DNA from: an uncultured Litoreibacter sp.
GTDB lineage: Bacteria; Pseudomonadota; Alphaproteobacteria; Rhodobacterales; Rhodobacteraceae
NCBI RefSeq assembly: GCF_947501785.1
Contig: NZ_CANMXB010000001.1
Span: 2,127,048 to 2,191,047 of the forward strand
Direction: 5' to 3'
Length of the DNA: 64,000 bases
Below the pieces are notes generated by a model. The model had not been told where the DNA came from, ran no database searches, and worked only from the letters and a program-made list of their open reading frames with translations. How positions within the stretch are numbered: position 1 is the first letter of the stretch; every line of letters starts with the position of its first letter. This document shows positions 27,199 to 35,969 of the stretch, in pieces. The position numbers and the translations under genes were made by a program.

Positions 27199-27213
27199 TT
27201 AAGGTCGGGTTAA
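27199..27213 (-). promoter_or_regulatory. Candidate CtrA-binding site upstream of EAL gene
   Basis: Read on the minus strand, TTAACCCGACCTTAA fits the alphaproteobacterial CtrA pattern TTAACC-N5-TTAA (TTAA-N7-TTAA). It lies 47 bases before the EAL start codon, at promoter distance, and 70 bases before the divergent tag gene. Confidence 0.5.
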
Positions 27214-27282
27214 TGTTCCAATTTTGTTCTAATTCGACTAAACTGCCCAGCAACGATCAAACCCTTTGAAAGCAATGCCAAA

Positions 27283-27855
27283 ATGACAGAGAGATGCGGC
27301 TGGTGCGGCCTGGAACCAATTTACGTAGATTACCATGACACCGAATGGGGCGTCCCCGAATATGACAGCCGCACCCTTTGGGAGAAGCTGATTCTCGACG
27401 GATTTCAGGCGGGTCTGAGCTGGATCACCATCCTCAAGAAGCGCGACAACTTCCGCGCCGCCTTTGAGGGGTTTGACCCCAATGTCATTGCCAGCTGGGG
27501 CGAACCTGAGGTCACCAGGCTGCTTGGCGACGCCGGCATCATCCGGCACCGTGGCAAGATCGAGGCCACCATCGGCAACGCGCGGGCTTGGCAGGTGATC
27601 GAACAGCGCGAAGGGTTTGACCAGTTCTTATGGAAATATGTGGACGGCAAACCGTTGCAAAACCAGTTCCGCACCGTGGACGAGGTTCCGCCTGAGACTG
27701 AACTGAGCAAACGGGTGTCAAAGGACCTCAAGAAAGAGGGGTTCAAGTTCTGCGGCCCGACCATTGTTTACGCCTTCATGGAGGCGACTGGGCTGGTCAA
27801 CGACCACCTTGTCAGCTGCCATTGCCACGAAAAGGTGGCGAAGCTCGCGCGCTAA
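27283..27855 (+). CDS. tag: DNA-3-methyladenine glycosylase I
   Basis: A 190-residue base-excision enzyme that removes 3-methyladenine from alkylated DNA. It begins CGWCGLEPIYVDYHDTEWGV and ends HLVSCHCHE, supplying the Cys/His zinc ligands of the Tag family. The WE of DTEWG and the FQAGLSWITIL helix are characteristic. It overlaps the convergent gnd gene by four bases at their 3' ends. Confidence 0.95.
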   Translation: MTERCGWCGLEPIYVDYHDTEWGVPEYDSRTLWEKLILDGFQAGLSWITILKKRDNFRAAFEGFDPNVIASWGEPEVTRLLGDAGIIRHRGKIEATIGNARAWQVIEQREGFDQFLWKYVDGKPLQNQFRTVDEVPPETELSKRVSKDLKKEGFKFCGPTIVYAFMEATGLVNDHLVSCHCHEKVAKLAR

Positions 27856-29264
27856 AGCTGGCCGCCCCACGGCCCGTGGAAACCCTTGCCATCTTTGTCG
27901 GTGCGTTCAAACCCATGCGCGCCAAAGAAGTCGCGTTGCGCCTGGATCAAGTTGGCAGTCGACCGCCCCGTGCGCATCGCGTCGAAATAGGCGAGACCCG
28001 CCGACAGCGCCGGGACTTGCAGCCCATGGGCGAGCGCGGTTGTCACCGTTTTACGCAAAGACGGCTCGTTCCGACGGATAAGGTCCGAGAAATACGGCGC
28101 AAACAGCAGGTTGCCGTCCGGGGCCTCGGTCAACGCGCTTGCCATGTCGTTGAGCATGGAAGACCGGATGATGCAGCCCTCGCGCCAGACGCGCGCGATC
28201 TCGGGCATGGGAAGATCCCAGCCGAATTCCGCGCTTGCTGCGTTGAGCAGCGCGAAGCCTTGCGCGTAGCACATGATCTTGCCGACGATCAGCGCTTGCT
28301 CCAGATCGTCATCCGACAACGCGCCATCGGCCAATGCGACAGGGGCCGCGCCATAGGCGGCTTCCCCCTGTTCGCGTTGAGATTTCAGCGCAGACAGGTT
28401 GCGGGCCGCGACTGCGGCTTCGATCACAGGTACGGGAGCACCGAGGTGCTGGGCTTCGATCACAGTCCAGCGGCCGGTTCCCTTTTGCCCGGCCTTATCC
28501 ATGATGATGTCGAGCATCGGCGCGCCGCTATCGTCTGAGGCGGCGGAGACCTTGCCTGAGATTTCAACCAGATAAGATTGAAGGACGCCATCGTTCCAAG
28601 CGTCGAAAACAGCGGCACATTGTTGCGCGGTCATGCCTTGGCCGTCGCGCATAATGCCGTAGGTCTCTGCAATCATCTGCATGTCGGCATATTCGATGCC
28701 GTTATGCACCGCTTTGACGAAATGCCCGGCCCCGCCTTTGCCCATCCAGGTGGCGCAGGCTGTGCCTTCGTATTTTGCGGAGATAGCGGTGAGAATATGG
28801 GCCACATGGTCCCACGCCTCCTTGGGACCGCCGCCCATGATGGACGGGCCGAACCGCGCGCCTTCTTCGCCGCCTGAAACGCCTATGCCGAGAAACGGCA
28901 CGCCTGCCTTGTCTGCATCAGCGGCGCGGCGCTGGGTGTCGCGGAAGTTGGCGTTACCCGCGTCGATGATCATGTCGTCATCATCCAGAAAGGGGCGCAG
29001 TGCCGCGATTTGTGCATCTACAATTTCGCCTGCGGGCACCATCAGAATGATCGCTCGGGGGGATTTGATGCTGGCGACCAGCTCTTCCAGCGTTTCGCAG
29101 GCGGTGATCCTATCAGCCAGGTCGCCAGCATTCGCTTTGAATTCGGTCGTACGTGCTGTGGTGCGGTTGAAGACCGAAATCGGGAACCCGTTTTCAGCGA
29201 TATTCAGGGACAGCATGGCCCCCATCGTTCCAAGGCCAATGAGGCCGATCTCAGACTGAGCCAT
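27852..29264 (-). CDS. gnd: 6-phosphogluconate dehydrogenase (decarboxylating)
   Basis: A 470-residue NADP-dependent enzyme of the long 6PGDH class, converting 6-phosphogluconate to ribulose 5-phosphate and CO2. It has the N-terminal nucleotide fold IGLIGLGTMGAMLSLNIAEN, NRT for NADP specificity, the IGVSGGEEGARFGPSIM substrate loop and the catalytic Lys in HFVKAVHNGIEY. The MAQSEIG start (29264) fits the family; the 15-codon longer frame would read through the operator. A perfect copy of the gluconate-locus operator lies 31 bases upstream, so it is probably induced with gntK. Confidence 0.95.
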   Translation of the reverse strand: MAQSEIGLIGLGTMGAMLSLNIAENGFPISVFNRTTARTTEFKANAGDLADRITACETLEELVASIKSPRAIILMVPAGEIVDAQIAALRPFLDDDDMIIDAGNANFRDTQRRAADADKAGVPFLGIGVSGGEEGARFGPSIMGGGPKEAWDHVAHILTAISAKYEGTACATWMGKGGAGHFVKAVHNGIEYADMQMIAETYGIMRDGQGMTAQQCAAVFDAWNDGVLQSYLVEISGKVSAASDDSGAPMLDIIMDKAGQKGTGRWTVIEAQHLGAPVPVIEAAVAARNLSALKSQREQGEAAYGAAPVALADGALSDDDLEQALIVGKIMCYAQGFALLNAASAEFGWDLPMPEIARVWREGCIIRSSMLNDMASALTEAPDGNLLFAPYFSDLIRRNEPSLRKTVTTALAHGLQVPALSAGLAYFDAMRTGRSTANLIQAQRDFFGAHGFERTDKDGKGFHGPWGGQL

Positions 29265-29294
29265 GTGTCGCGACTTCCCTCGTGTTCGCCTGAT

Positions 29295-29308
29295 TGTTAT
29301 CGGTAACA
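29295..29308 (-). promoter_or_regulatory. GntR/LacI-type gluconate operator in front of gnd
   Basis: On the minus strand this reads TGTTACCGATAACA, identical to both copies at 38333-38360 in the gluconate/idonate locus and close to the known enterobacterial GntR operator. It sits 31 bases before the gnd start codon, where a repressor would block transcription. Confidence 0.8.
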
Positions 29309-29394
29309 AAACCGGAGGTCAAACACCCTGGCCGCCATCTTTCCGTTTACATTCAGGACCTCCCATATCAGGCTCATGACCGGGAGGAAGACGT

Positions 29395-30564
29395 ATGAGA
29401 ACGCAGGTCGCAATTGTAGGTGGAGGGCCGTCTGGCCTGCTGCTGGCACAGTTGCTGCATCTGCAGGGCATCTCCTCGGTCGTACTGGAGCGCAAGACCA
29501 AAGACTATGTGCTTGGCCGGATCAGGGCAGGCGTATTGGAGGTCGGGCTGGTTGACCAATTACGCGCAGCCGGGGTGGGGGAACGGCTAGATGCGGACGG
29601 GATCACCCATGACGGCACAGTCATCTCCTACGGTGATGAGCAGATCCGCATCGATTTCGCCGCACATACCGGCCAGACGGTCACCGTCTACGGCCAGACC
29701 GAGGTGACGCGCGACCTATACGCCGCCCGCGAAGAGATGGGCGGAGCGTTTGTCTTCGACGTGGAAAATGTCGAGATCAAGGACGCCGATACCGATCAAC
29801 CCTATGTAACCTATCAAAAGGATGGCACCGGACACCGGATTGACTGCGACTACGTCGCGGGGTGCGACGGGTTTCATGGGGTCAGCCGCCAGTCCATTCC
29901 CACGGACAAACGCCAGGAGTTTGAGAAGGTCTATCCCTTCGGCTGGCTTGGCATCCTGTCAGAAACCCCGCCCGTGCATGAGGAACTTATCTACGCCAGC
30001 TCGGATGCGGGGTTTGCGCTGTGTTCTATGCGGAATGCAAACCTAAGCCGCTACTACATACAATGTGCCATGGACGACGACGTCCGCAATTGGAGCGATG
30101 ATGCCTTCTGGGACGCGCTGCGCCGCCGGATCCCGGCCGAGCATGCCGAGATGCTGGTGACGGGTCCGTCGATTGAGAAGTCTATCGCGCCTTTGCGGTC
30201 CTTCGTGTGCGAGCCGATGCAATGGGGCCGACTGTTCCTGTGCGGCGACGCCGCCCATATCGTGCCGCCGACCGGGGCCAAGGGCCTCAACACAGCGGCC
30301 AGCGACGTGCATTACCTGAGCCAAGCCTTGATCGCGCATTACAAGGACGGCGATAACAGTGGAATTGAGGGGTACTCGCAGAAAGCGCTTGCCCGGGTCT
30401 GGAAGGCTGAACGGTTCAGCTGGTGGATGACCAGCCTGCTGCACCGTTTCCCCGACCAGAAAGAGTTTGATATCAAGATGCAACAGGCCGACGTCGCCTT
30501 CCTGCGCGACAACGCCAATGCGCAGGCCGTGCTGGCGCAAAATTACGTAGGCCTACCCTACTAG
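29395..30564 (+). CDS. pobA: 4-hydroxybenzoate 3-monooxygenase
   Basis: A 389-residue FAD monooxygenase hydroxylating 4-hydroxybenzoate to protocatechuate. The FAD fold is VAIVGGGPSGLLLAQLLHLQ, the second conserved motif is CDYVAGCDGFHGVSR and the C-terminal FAD motif is LFLCGDAAHIVPPTGAKGLN. Length matches the classic Pseudomonas enzyme. GGGAGG lies eight bases ahead of the ATG. It begins a pobA-pcaC-pcaH-pcaG-BKACE operon, so the product is passed straight to the next enzymes; no PobR-type regulator is adjacent. Confidence 0.96.
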   Translation: MRTQVAIVGGGPSGLLLAQLLHLQGISSVVLERKTKDYVLGRIRAGVLEVGLVDQLRAAGVGERLDADGITHDGTVISYGDEQIRIDFAAHTGQTVTVYGQTEVTRDLYAAREEMGGAFVFDVENVEIKDADTDQPYVTYQKDGTGHRIDCDYVAGCDGFHGVSRQSIPTDKRQEFEKVYPFGWLGILSETPPVHEELIYASSDAGFALCSMRNANLSRYYIQCAMDDDVRNWSDDAFWDALRRRIPAEHAEMLVTGPSIEKSIAPLRSFVCEPMQWGRLFLCGDAAHIVPPTGAKGLNTAASDVHYLSQALIAHYKDGDNSGIEGYSQKALARVWKAERFSWWMTSLLHRFPDQKEFDIKMQQADVAFLRDNANAQAVLAQNYVGLPY

Positions 30565-30574
30565 GGAGATGAGG

Positions 30575-30955
30575 ATGACCGACCGCTACGACCAAGGCAT
30601 GGCCACTCGCCGCGCGGTGCTAGGCGACACGCATGTGGACCGGGCTGAGGCCGCAAAGACCGACATGGACACCCAGTTTCAGACGCTGATCACCGAAGGC
30701 GCGTGGGGCACCGTGTGGTCGGGCGACGGCATCCCGCAGCGCGAGCGGTCCATGCTGACATTGGCGCTGCTGGCCGCGCTGGGCAATTTCGACGAAATTC
30801 CCATGCATATCCGCGCAACGGCGCGCACCGGGGCCAGCAAGCAGGATGTGCTGGAGGCGTTCCAGCACGTGGCCATCTACGCAGGCGTGCCACGCGCCAA
30901 CCAAGCTCTGAAGCTGGCCAAACAAACCTATGCTGAGATGGAGCAGGACCCATGA
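30575..30955 (+). CDS. pcaC: 4-carboxymuconolactone decarboxylase
   Basis: A 126-residue member of the AhpD-like CMD family that decarboxylates gamma-carboxymuconolactone in the beta-ketoadipate pathway. [40 protein letters not shown] and [13 protein letters not shown]-like segments ([12 protein letters not shown] here) are diagnostic. ATG 30575 is chosen over ATG 30569 for spacing to AGGGAG. It overlaps pcaH by four bases (ATGA). Confidence 0.94.
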   Translation: MTDRYDQGMATRRAVLGDTHVDRAEAAKTDMDTQFQTLITEGAWGTVWSGDGIPQRERSMLTLALLAALGNFDEIPMHIRATARTGASKQDVLEAFQHVAIYAGVPRANQALKLAKQTYAEMEQDP

Positions 30956-31689
30956 CCACCCCTCCCAAGGGCAACGGCTACCGTGTACGCGACCGCGACT
31001 GGCATCCCGACGCGCTGACGCCGGCCTACAAGACCACGGTGGCGCGCGCGCCGCGCCACGCATTGTTGTCCTTCCCGACCACCATGAGCGAGCAAACGGC
31101 TCCGGTCTTTGGCCACGACCTGATGGGGCCACTGGACAGCGACCTAGTGCTCAACTTTGCCCAGCCGGGCGAAATGGCGTTGGGCCCGCGCATCATCGTC
31201 AAAGGCCGGGTGATGGACGAGTTCGGCAAAGGCCTCCCCGGCGTTTTGCTGGAAGTTTGGCAGGCCAATGCCGGTGGGCGGTATCGCCACAAGAAGGAGG
31301 CCTATCTGGCGCCGCTTGACCCCAATTTCGGCGGCTGCGGGCGGGTGATCACCGGGGAGGACGGCAGCTACGAGTTCCGCACGGTGGTGCCCGGCCCCTA
31401 CCCCTGGCCCAACGGCATGGCGGATTGGCGGCCCGCGCATATCCATTTCTCCCTGATGGGCCATGCCTTTGCGCAGCGGCTGATCACGCAGATGTATTTC
31501 GAAGGGGACCCGATGATCTGGCAATGTCCTATTGTTGGCGCGATTGATCAGCGCGAGGCGGTTGAAACACTGGTCGCCGCGTTGGACATGTCGCAGACCC
31601 TGCCCATGGACGCGCGGGTCTACACGTTCGACATGGTGCTACGCGGCCGCCGACAGACCTTCTTTGAAAACCGCTGGGAGGGGATGTGA
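30952..31689 (+). CDS. pcaH: Protocatechuate 3,4-dioxygenase beta subunit
   Basis: A 245-residue non-haem Fe(III) dioxygenase subunit that cleaves protocatechuate between its hydroxyls to beta-carboxymuconate. Iron ligands are visible as Tyr in [11 protein letters not shown] and PGPYPWPNG and the two His in [10 protein letters not shown]. The intradiol dioxygenase start [20 protein letters not shown] is present. It forms an (alpha-beta)n complex with PcaG, encoded one base downstream. Confidence 0.96.
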   Translation: MTTPPKGNGYRVRDRDWHPDALTPAYKTTVARAPRHALLSFPTTMSEQTAPVFGHDLMGPLDSDLVLNFAQPGEMALGPRIIVKGRVMDEFGKGLPGVLLEVWQANAGGRYRHKKEAYLAPLDPNFGGCGRVITGEDGSYEFRTVVPGPYPWPNGMADWRPAHIHFSLMGHAFAQRLITQMYFEGDPMIWQCPIVGAIDQREAVETLVAALDMSQTLPMDARVYTFDMVLRGRRQTFFENRWEGM

Positions 31690-31690
31690 C

Positions 31691-32299
31691 ATGGTGAAGA
31701 CATGGAAAGAGAGCCCTTCACAGACGGCGGGGCCTTACGTGCATATCGGCTGCACGCCAAACTTTGCGGGCATTGAAGGTGTGTACCCTGAGGACCTTGG
31801 CGGGTCGATGATCACCGGCAAGGTCAAAGGAGAGGTGTTCACGCTCAGCGGCGCGGTGTTTGACGGCACCGGCACGCCGCTGAAGGACGCGATGGTGGAA
31901 ATCTGGCAACCCGACGCGCAGGGGCTGTTCAACGCAGCGCACGAGGAACGCGGCAAAGCCGACAAGAACTTCACCGGCTGGGGCCGCTGCGCCTGCGACA
32001 TGACCACCGGCGAGTTTTCGTTCGAGACCATCAAACCCGGCGCGGTGCCTTACGTTGACGGGCGGATGCAGGCCCCGCATATCACCTTTTGGATCGTCGC
32101 ACGCGGCATCAACGTAGGCCTGCACACGCGGATGTATTTCGACGACGAGCCAGAGGCCAATGCCCAGGACCCGATCCTGTCGCGCATTGAGCATCAATCG
32201 CGCGTTCCCACGTTGATGGGGCGCAAGCAGACGGATGGGGGCTACCGGTTTGATATCCACCTGCAAGGCGACGCGGAAACCATCTTCTTTGACATGTGA
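31691..32299 (+). CDS. pcaG: Protocatechuate 3,4-dioxygenase alpha subunit
   Basis: A 202-residue partner of PcaH, with the intradiol fold but without the full iron ligand set, as is normal for the alpha chain. It starts MVKTWKESPSQTAGPYVHIG at ATG 31691, one base after the pcaH stop; the frame is open further upstream only because it lies inside pcaH. The SQTxGPYxHIG motif shapes the active site. Confidence 0.95.
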   Translation: MVKTWKESPSQTAGPYVHIGCTPNFAGIEGVYPEDLGGSMITGKVKGEVFTLSGAVFDGTGTPLKDAMVEIWQPDAQGLFNAAHEERGKADKNFTGWGRCACDMTTGEFSFETIKPGAVPYVDGRMQAPHITFWIVARGINVGLHTRMYFDDEPEANAQDPILSRIEHQSRVPTLMGRKQTDGGYRFDIHLQGDAETIFFDM

Positions 32300-32305
32300 G
32301 ACCCC

Positions 32306-33139
32306 ATGACCAAACCCTGCATCATCTGCGTGGCCATCACCGGCTCGGTTCCGACAAAGGAAAACAACCCGGCGGTGCCGATCACGGTAGCCGAGCAGAT
32401 TGAAAGCACCCATGCGGCCTTTGAGGCCGGGGCCAGCATCGCGCATTGCCATGTGCGCAATGAGGACCAAACGCCTACTTCAGACCCCGAGAAATTCGCG
32501 GCCCTGAAAGAGGGGATCGAGGCGCATTGCCCCGGAATGATTGTCCAGCTTTCGACCGGCGGACGGTCAGGCGCAGGACATGAACGCGGCGGCATGCTGC
32601 CGTTGAAGCCGGACATGGCCTCGCTGTCGGTCGGGTCCAACAACTTCCCGACGCGGGTCTATGAGAACAGCCCCGATCTGGTGGCCTGGCTGTCCTCCGA
32701 GATGCGCCAATATGAGGTGACACCGGAGGTGGAGGCGTTCGACCTGAGCCACATCCTGCAGGCCATCAGGATGAGCGAAGAAGGCCTGTTGCATGGCAAG
32801 CTGTATGTGCAGTTCGTCATGGGGGTCAAAAACGCGATGCCGGTGGATCGCGCTGTCTTCGATTTCTACGTGCAGACGATGAAAGCCCGCGCGCCAGAGG
32901 CCGAATGGTGTGCGGCGGGCGTCGGCCCCGGACAGGTGGTGATCAACGAATGGGCCATTGCCGCAGGCGGGCACACCCGCACGGGGCTGGAAGACAATAT
33001 GCGGATGGATCGGGACACGCTTGCCCCGTCAAACGCCGCGCTGGTCAGCCGGGCCGTTGATCTTTGCGAAAAATACGAACGCCCCGTCGCAACGTGGCAG
33101 CAGGCGCGTGAGATCCTTGAGGTGCCGCTAAGAGCCTGA
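32306..33139 (+). CDS. BKACE (DUF849) beta-keto acid cleavage enzyme
   Basis: A 277-residue zinc TIM-barrel enzyme of the family first known as 3-keto-5-aminohexanoate cleavage protein. It condenses a beta-keto acid with acetyl-CoA, giving acetoacetate and a new CoA ester. Zinc ligands are seen in GASIAHCHVRNE (two His) and near the C-terminal GGHTRTGLEDN. It is six bases behind pcaG, so the natural substrate here may be 3-oxoadipate, yielding succinyl-CoA and acetoacetate directly and bypassing PcaIJ and PcaF. That is inference. Its 3' end overlaps the convergent sulfatase by 12 bases. Confidence 0.88.
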   Translation: MTKPCIICVAITGSVPTKENNPAVPITVAEQIESTHAAFEAGASIAHCHVRNEDQTPTSDPEKFAALKEGIEAHCPGMIVQLSTGGRSGAGHERGGMLPLKPDMASLSVGSNNFPTRVYENSPDLVAWLSSEMRQYEVTPEVEAFDLSHILQAIRMSEEGLLHGKLYVQFVMGVKNAMPVDRAVFDFYVQTMKARAPEAEWCAAGVGPGQVVINEWAIAAGGHTRTGLEDNMRMDRDTLAPSNAALVSRAVDLCEKYERPVATWQQAREILEVPLRA

Positions 33140-34813
33140 CGAGGTGTCGTCTTTCAAATAGTTGCCCGGCGCGGGGCCGTTGTATTTCTCCGTCAGCTCT
33201 GCCGAAACCTCGGACCCATCGACCATGAACGGCAATATCCCGCGCCGTAGGGAGCGGCCTCGCATGGCTTTGATGTCATCCTCTGACTTTGTAACCCGTT
33301 GCGCCAAGCGACGGCCCCACTGAGCCAAGTAGTCGTACATCTGGTCGATCTGCGGCTGATGGTCGCCTGTTTTGGCGAGGTCGTGAAACTCCTCCGGGTC
33401 GGTCTGCAGGTCAAAGAGCATCGGGCGGAAGCCACCTTCGGCATGCATCAGTTTGTAGCGGCCATCGAAAACCATAAAGAGCCTCGCATCGCGCGGCTCT
33501 AACCCAAGTTTGACGCATTGGGGGGTCGGGGAATAGTCAAACTCGCTGATCGCGTAGTCCCGCCAGTCCGGCACCTCCCCGCGCAGCCATGGCAGGAGGG
33601 ACCGCCCTTCAAGAATGTGATCCGGCACCTTGCCGCCGGCCACTTCTACGAAGGTCGGGGCGAGGTCGATACTTTCCACCAAAGCATCGCACACGGTGCC
33701 ACGTGAGACGTCTGCCTCTGGTCGCGGATCGGAGATGATGAGCGGCACCTTCACGCTGGGCTCGTGAAACAGATCTTTCTCTCCCAGCCAGTGATCGCCC
33801 AGATAGTCGCCATGGTCAGAGGTCAGCACGATCATGGTTTTGTCCAACCGGCCGCTGTCTTCCAGGTAATCCAGCAGCACGCCGAGTTGGTCGTCACATT
33901 GCTTGATCAGCCCCATATAGGCGGGGATCACCTTTTGTCGGACCTCGTCTTGTTGGAACGCTTGCGCGATCTTGTTGCCCATATAGGCCCCGAAGACCGG
34001 ATGCGGATCGTCGCGTTCCGCATCATGGCGTACCGGCGCGGGGACGTGGTTGGGCCCGTACATGTCATGGTAAGGCGCGGGCACGATATAGGGCCAATGC
34101 GGCTTGATGAAACTGACATGGGCGCACCAACCATCCTCCGCCTGCTCGATGAAGTTGATGGTTTCGCGGGTCAGCCACGGGGTTTCGCTGTCTTCTTCGC
34201 GGATGTTGGCGGGTTTGTCAGCATTGGCAAACATCCAGCCGGAGGCGATATCGCCTGCCTCGTCCACGCCGGCATTGGCAAAATCGGCCCACGGGTTTTC
34301 CGACGGGTAGCCTTTGGATTTCAGGTATTCGTTATATGGCGAGCGTTTCTCATCATAGAATCCGTCCGGGCCGTATCCCCACAGCCCGTCGTCGCGGGTC
34401 CAGGGGTCAAACCCACATTCCGCCTGCCGCGCGCCGATTTGGCTGTCGGGGCTTAGGCCCAGCCGCGCCATACCATCCGCATCGGCCTTCATATGGGTTT
34501 TGCCGATCAGCCAGCAGGACATGTCTTGGCGGCGCAGATGATCGCCTAGCGTTTGTTCACCGACGCGCAGCGGGAACCCGTTCCATTGCGCGCCGTGGGA
34601 CGACGTGTAGCGGCCCGTGTAGAAACACATGCGCGACGCCCCGCAAATGGGCGACTGCACATAGGCGTTGGAAAACCGCACGCCGCGTTTTGCCACCCGG
34701 TCAAAGTTGGGCGTTTCCAGATGCGGATGGCCCGCGCATGACAAATAGTCAAAGCGCAGCTGGTCATACATGATGAACAGAATGTTGGTTTTTGAATCTT
34801 GCTCCGCAGGCAC
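33128..34813 (-). CDS. Sulfatase-like hydrolase (formylglycine-dependent family)
   Basis: A 561-residue alkaline-phosphatase-fold enzyme. The N-terminal NILFIMYDQLRFDYL carries the first metal Asp; SPICGASRMCFYTGRY contains Cys57 in a C-x-A-S-R version of the sulfatase C-x-P/A-x-R formylglycine motif; LTSDHGDYLGDHWLGEKD carries the second metal set. No signal peptide is visible, so it is cytoplasmic and likely acts on an imported sulfate or phosphonate ester. It is downstream of the SMP-30 lactonase in the gluconate locus. Substrate unknown. Confidence 0.85.
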   Translation of the reverse strand: MPAEQDSKTNILFIMYDQLRFDYLSCAGHPHLETPNFDRVAKRGVRFSNAYVQSPICGASRMCFYTGRYTSSHGAQWNGFPLRVGEQTLGDHLRRQDMSCWLIGKTHMKADADGMARLGLSPDSQIGARQAECGFDPWTRDDGLWGYGPDGFYDEKRSPYNEYLKSKGYPSENPWADFANAGVDEAGDIASGWMFANADKPANIREEDSETPWLTRETINFIEQAEDGWCAHVSFIKPHWPYIVPAPYHDMYGPNHVPAPVRHDAERDDPHPVFGAYMGNKIAQAFQQDEVRQKVIPAYMGLIKQCDDQLGVLLDYLEDSGRLDKTMIVLTSDHGDYLGDHWLGEKDLFHEPSVKVPLIISDPRPEADVSRGTVCDALVESIDLAPTFVEVAGGKVPDHILEGRSLLPWLRGEVPDWRDYAISEFDYSPTPQCVKLGLEPRDARLFMVFDGRYKLMHAEGGFRPMLFDLQTDPEEFHDLAKTGDHQPQIDQMYDYLAQWGRRLAQRVTKSEDDIKAMRGRSLRRGILPFMVDGSEVSAELTEKYNGPAPGNYLKDDTSSGS

Positions 34814-34936
34814 GGGCGTCTCCCCCTCGGTCTTCTTGGCAGACAGGTTCTACGAAAATCGCCGGCAGGCAAAGGGCCAACTGTCAGGCTGTCCAGGTAG
34901 GGCACCCAATTGCGGATCGCACGGGATGCGCCTTTT

Positions 34937-35863
34937 CTAGACGGGGGAAATGCCGTTGACGTTGAGATAGGCAGAATAAAGTGACGTCGTGCCGCAGATA
35001 AACAGCCGATTCAGCTTGGGACCGCCGAAGCAGACATTGCCCACGATTTCTGGGATGTGGATTTTGCCAATGAGCGTCCCGTCAGCCGTCAGGCAATGCA
35101 CGCCGTCACCCGCCGAGCTCCAGATGCGGCCGTCACGGTCGAGGCGGAAGCCGTCGAAAACGCCATTTGTGCAATCGGCAATGACTTTGCCGCCGCTGAG
35201 CGCGCCGCCATCCGACACGTCATGCGCCCGGATATGGGCGGGCCCACCTTCGGTGTGCGTGACGCCGGTATCAGCGATATAGAGCGTTTTCTCGTCTGGA
35301 GAGAAAGCCAGCCCGTTGGGCTTCATGTAGTCGTCCGCCACGATCGCGATATCGCCAGTGTCAGGATCCACGCGGTAGACATGGCAGGCCCCGATTTCGC
35401 TATCGGCGCGGTTGCCCTCGTAGTCCATCAAAATGCCGTAGCTTGGGTCGGTGAACCAGATGGAGCCATCAGACTTGATCACCACATCATTGGGCGAGTT
35501 GAGCCGCTTGCCATCATAGCGGTCTGCGATCACAGTGATGGAGCCATCAAGCTCAGTCCGGGTGACGCGGCGGGCGAGATGTTCGCACGACACCAGACGG
35601 CCCTGCCGATCCACGGTCTGACCGTTGGAATTGTTCGACGGGTCCCGGAATACCGAGACGGAGCCGTCGGTTTCGTCAAACCGCAGGATGCGGTTATTCG
35701 GGATGTCGGACCACAGAAGATACCGGCCCGCCGCAATCCAGACAGGGCCTTCCGACCAGCGCGCGCCGGTCCACAGCCGTTCAACCCGTGCGTGGCCGAT
35801 AAGGCAGTCGTTGAATCGCGGATCAATGGGCTCAAATCCCGTCCCCTCGATCACTCCGAACAT
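34937..35863 (-). CDS. SMP-30/gluconolactonase family lactonase
   Basis: A 308-residue six-bladed beta-propeller hydrolase that opens sugar lactones. ARWSEGPVWIAAGRYLLWSD holds the metal Glu, RLNSPNDVVIKSDGSIWFTD the Asn/Asp pair and YMKPNGLAFSPDEKTLYIAD the final motif. MFGVIEG at ATG 35863 follows AAGGAAACGAAG. It lies downstream of the LacI regulator and gntK, consistent with feeding gluconate from gluconolactone into the pathway. The real sugar acid could differ. Confidence 0.88.
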   Translation of the reverse strand: MFGVIEGTGFEPIDPRFNDCLIGHARVERLWTGARWSEGPVWIAAGRYLLWSDIPNNRILRFDETDGSVSVFRDPSNNSNGQTVDRQGRLVSCEHLARRVTRTELDGSITVIADRYDGKRLNSPNDVVIKSDGSIWFTDPSYGILMDYEGNRADSEIGACHVYRVDPDTGDIAIVADDYMKPNGLAFSPDEKTLYIADTGVTHTEGGPAHIRAHDVSDGGALSGGKVIADCTNGVFDGFRLDRDGRIWSSAGDGVHCLTADGTLIGKIHIPEIVGNVCFGGPKLNRLFICGTTSLYSAYLNVNGISPV

Positions 35864-35969
35864 CTTCGTTTCCTTTCTTCTTCGGCCGGGCATCCCAGGA
35901 TTCATGGATTAGCCCAGCGTGGCGCAAATATGCGCTTCACACCATACAGAACTGCCCGCTGCAGATCGG

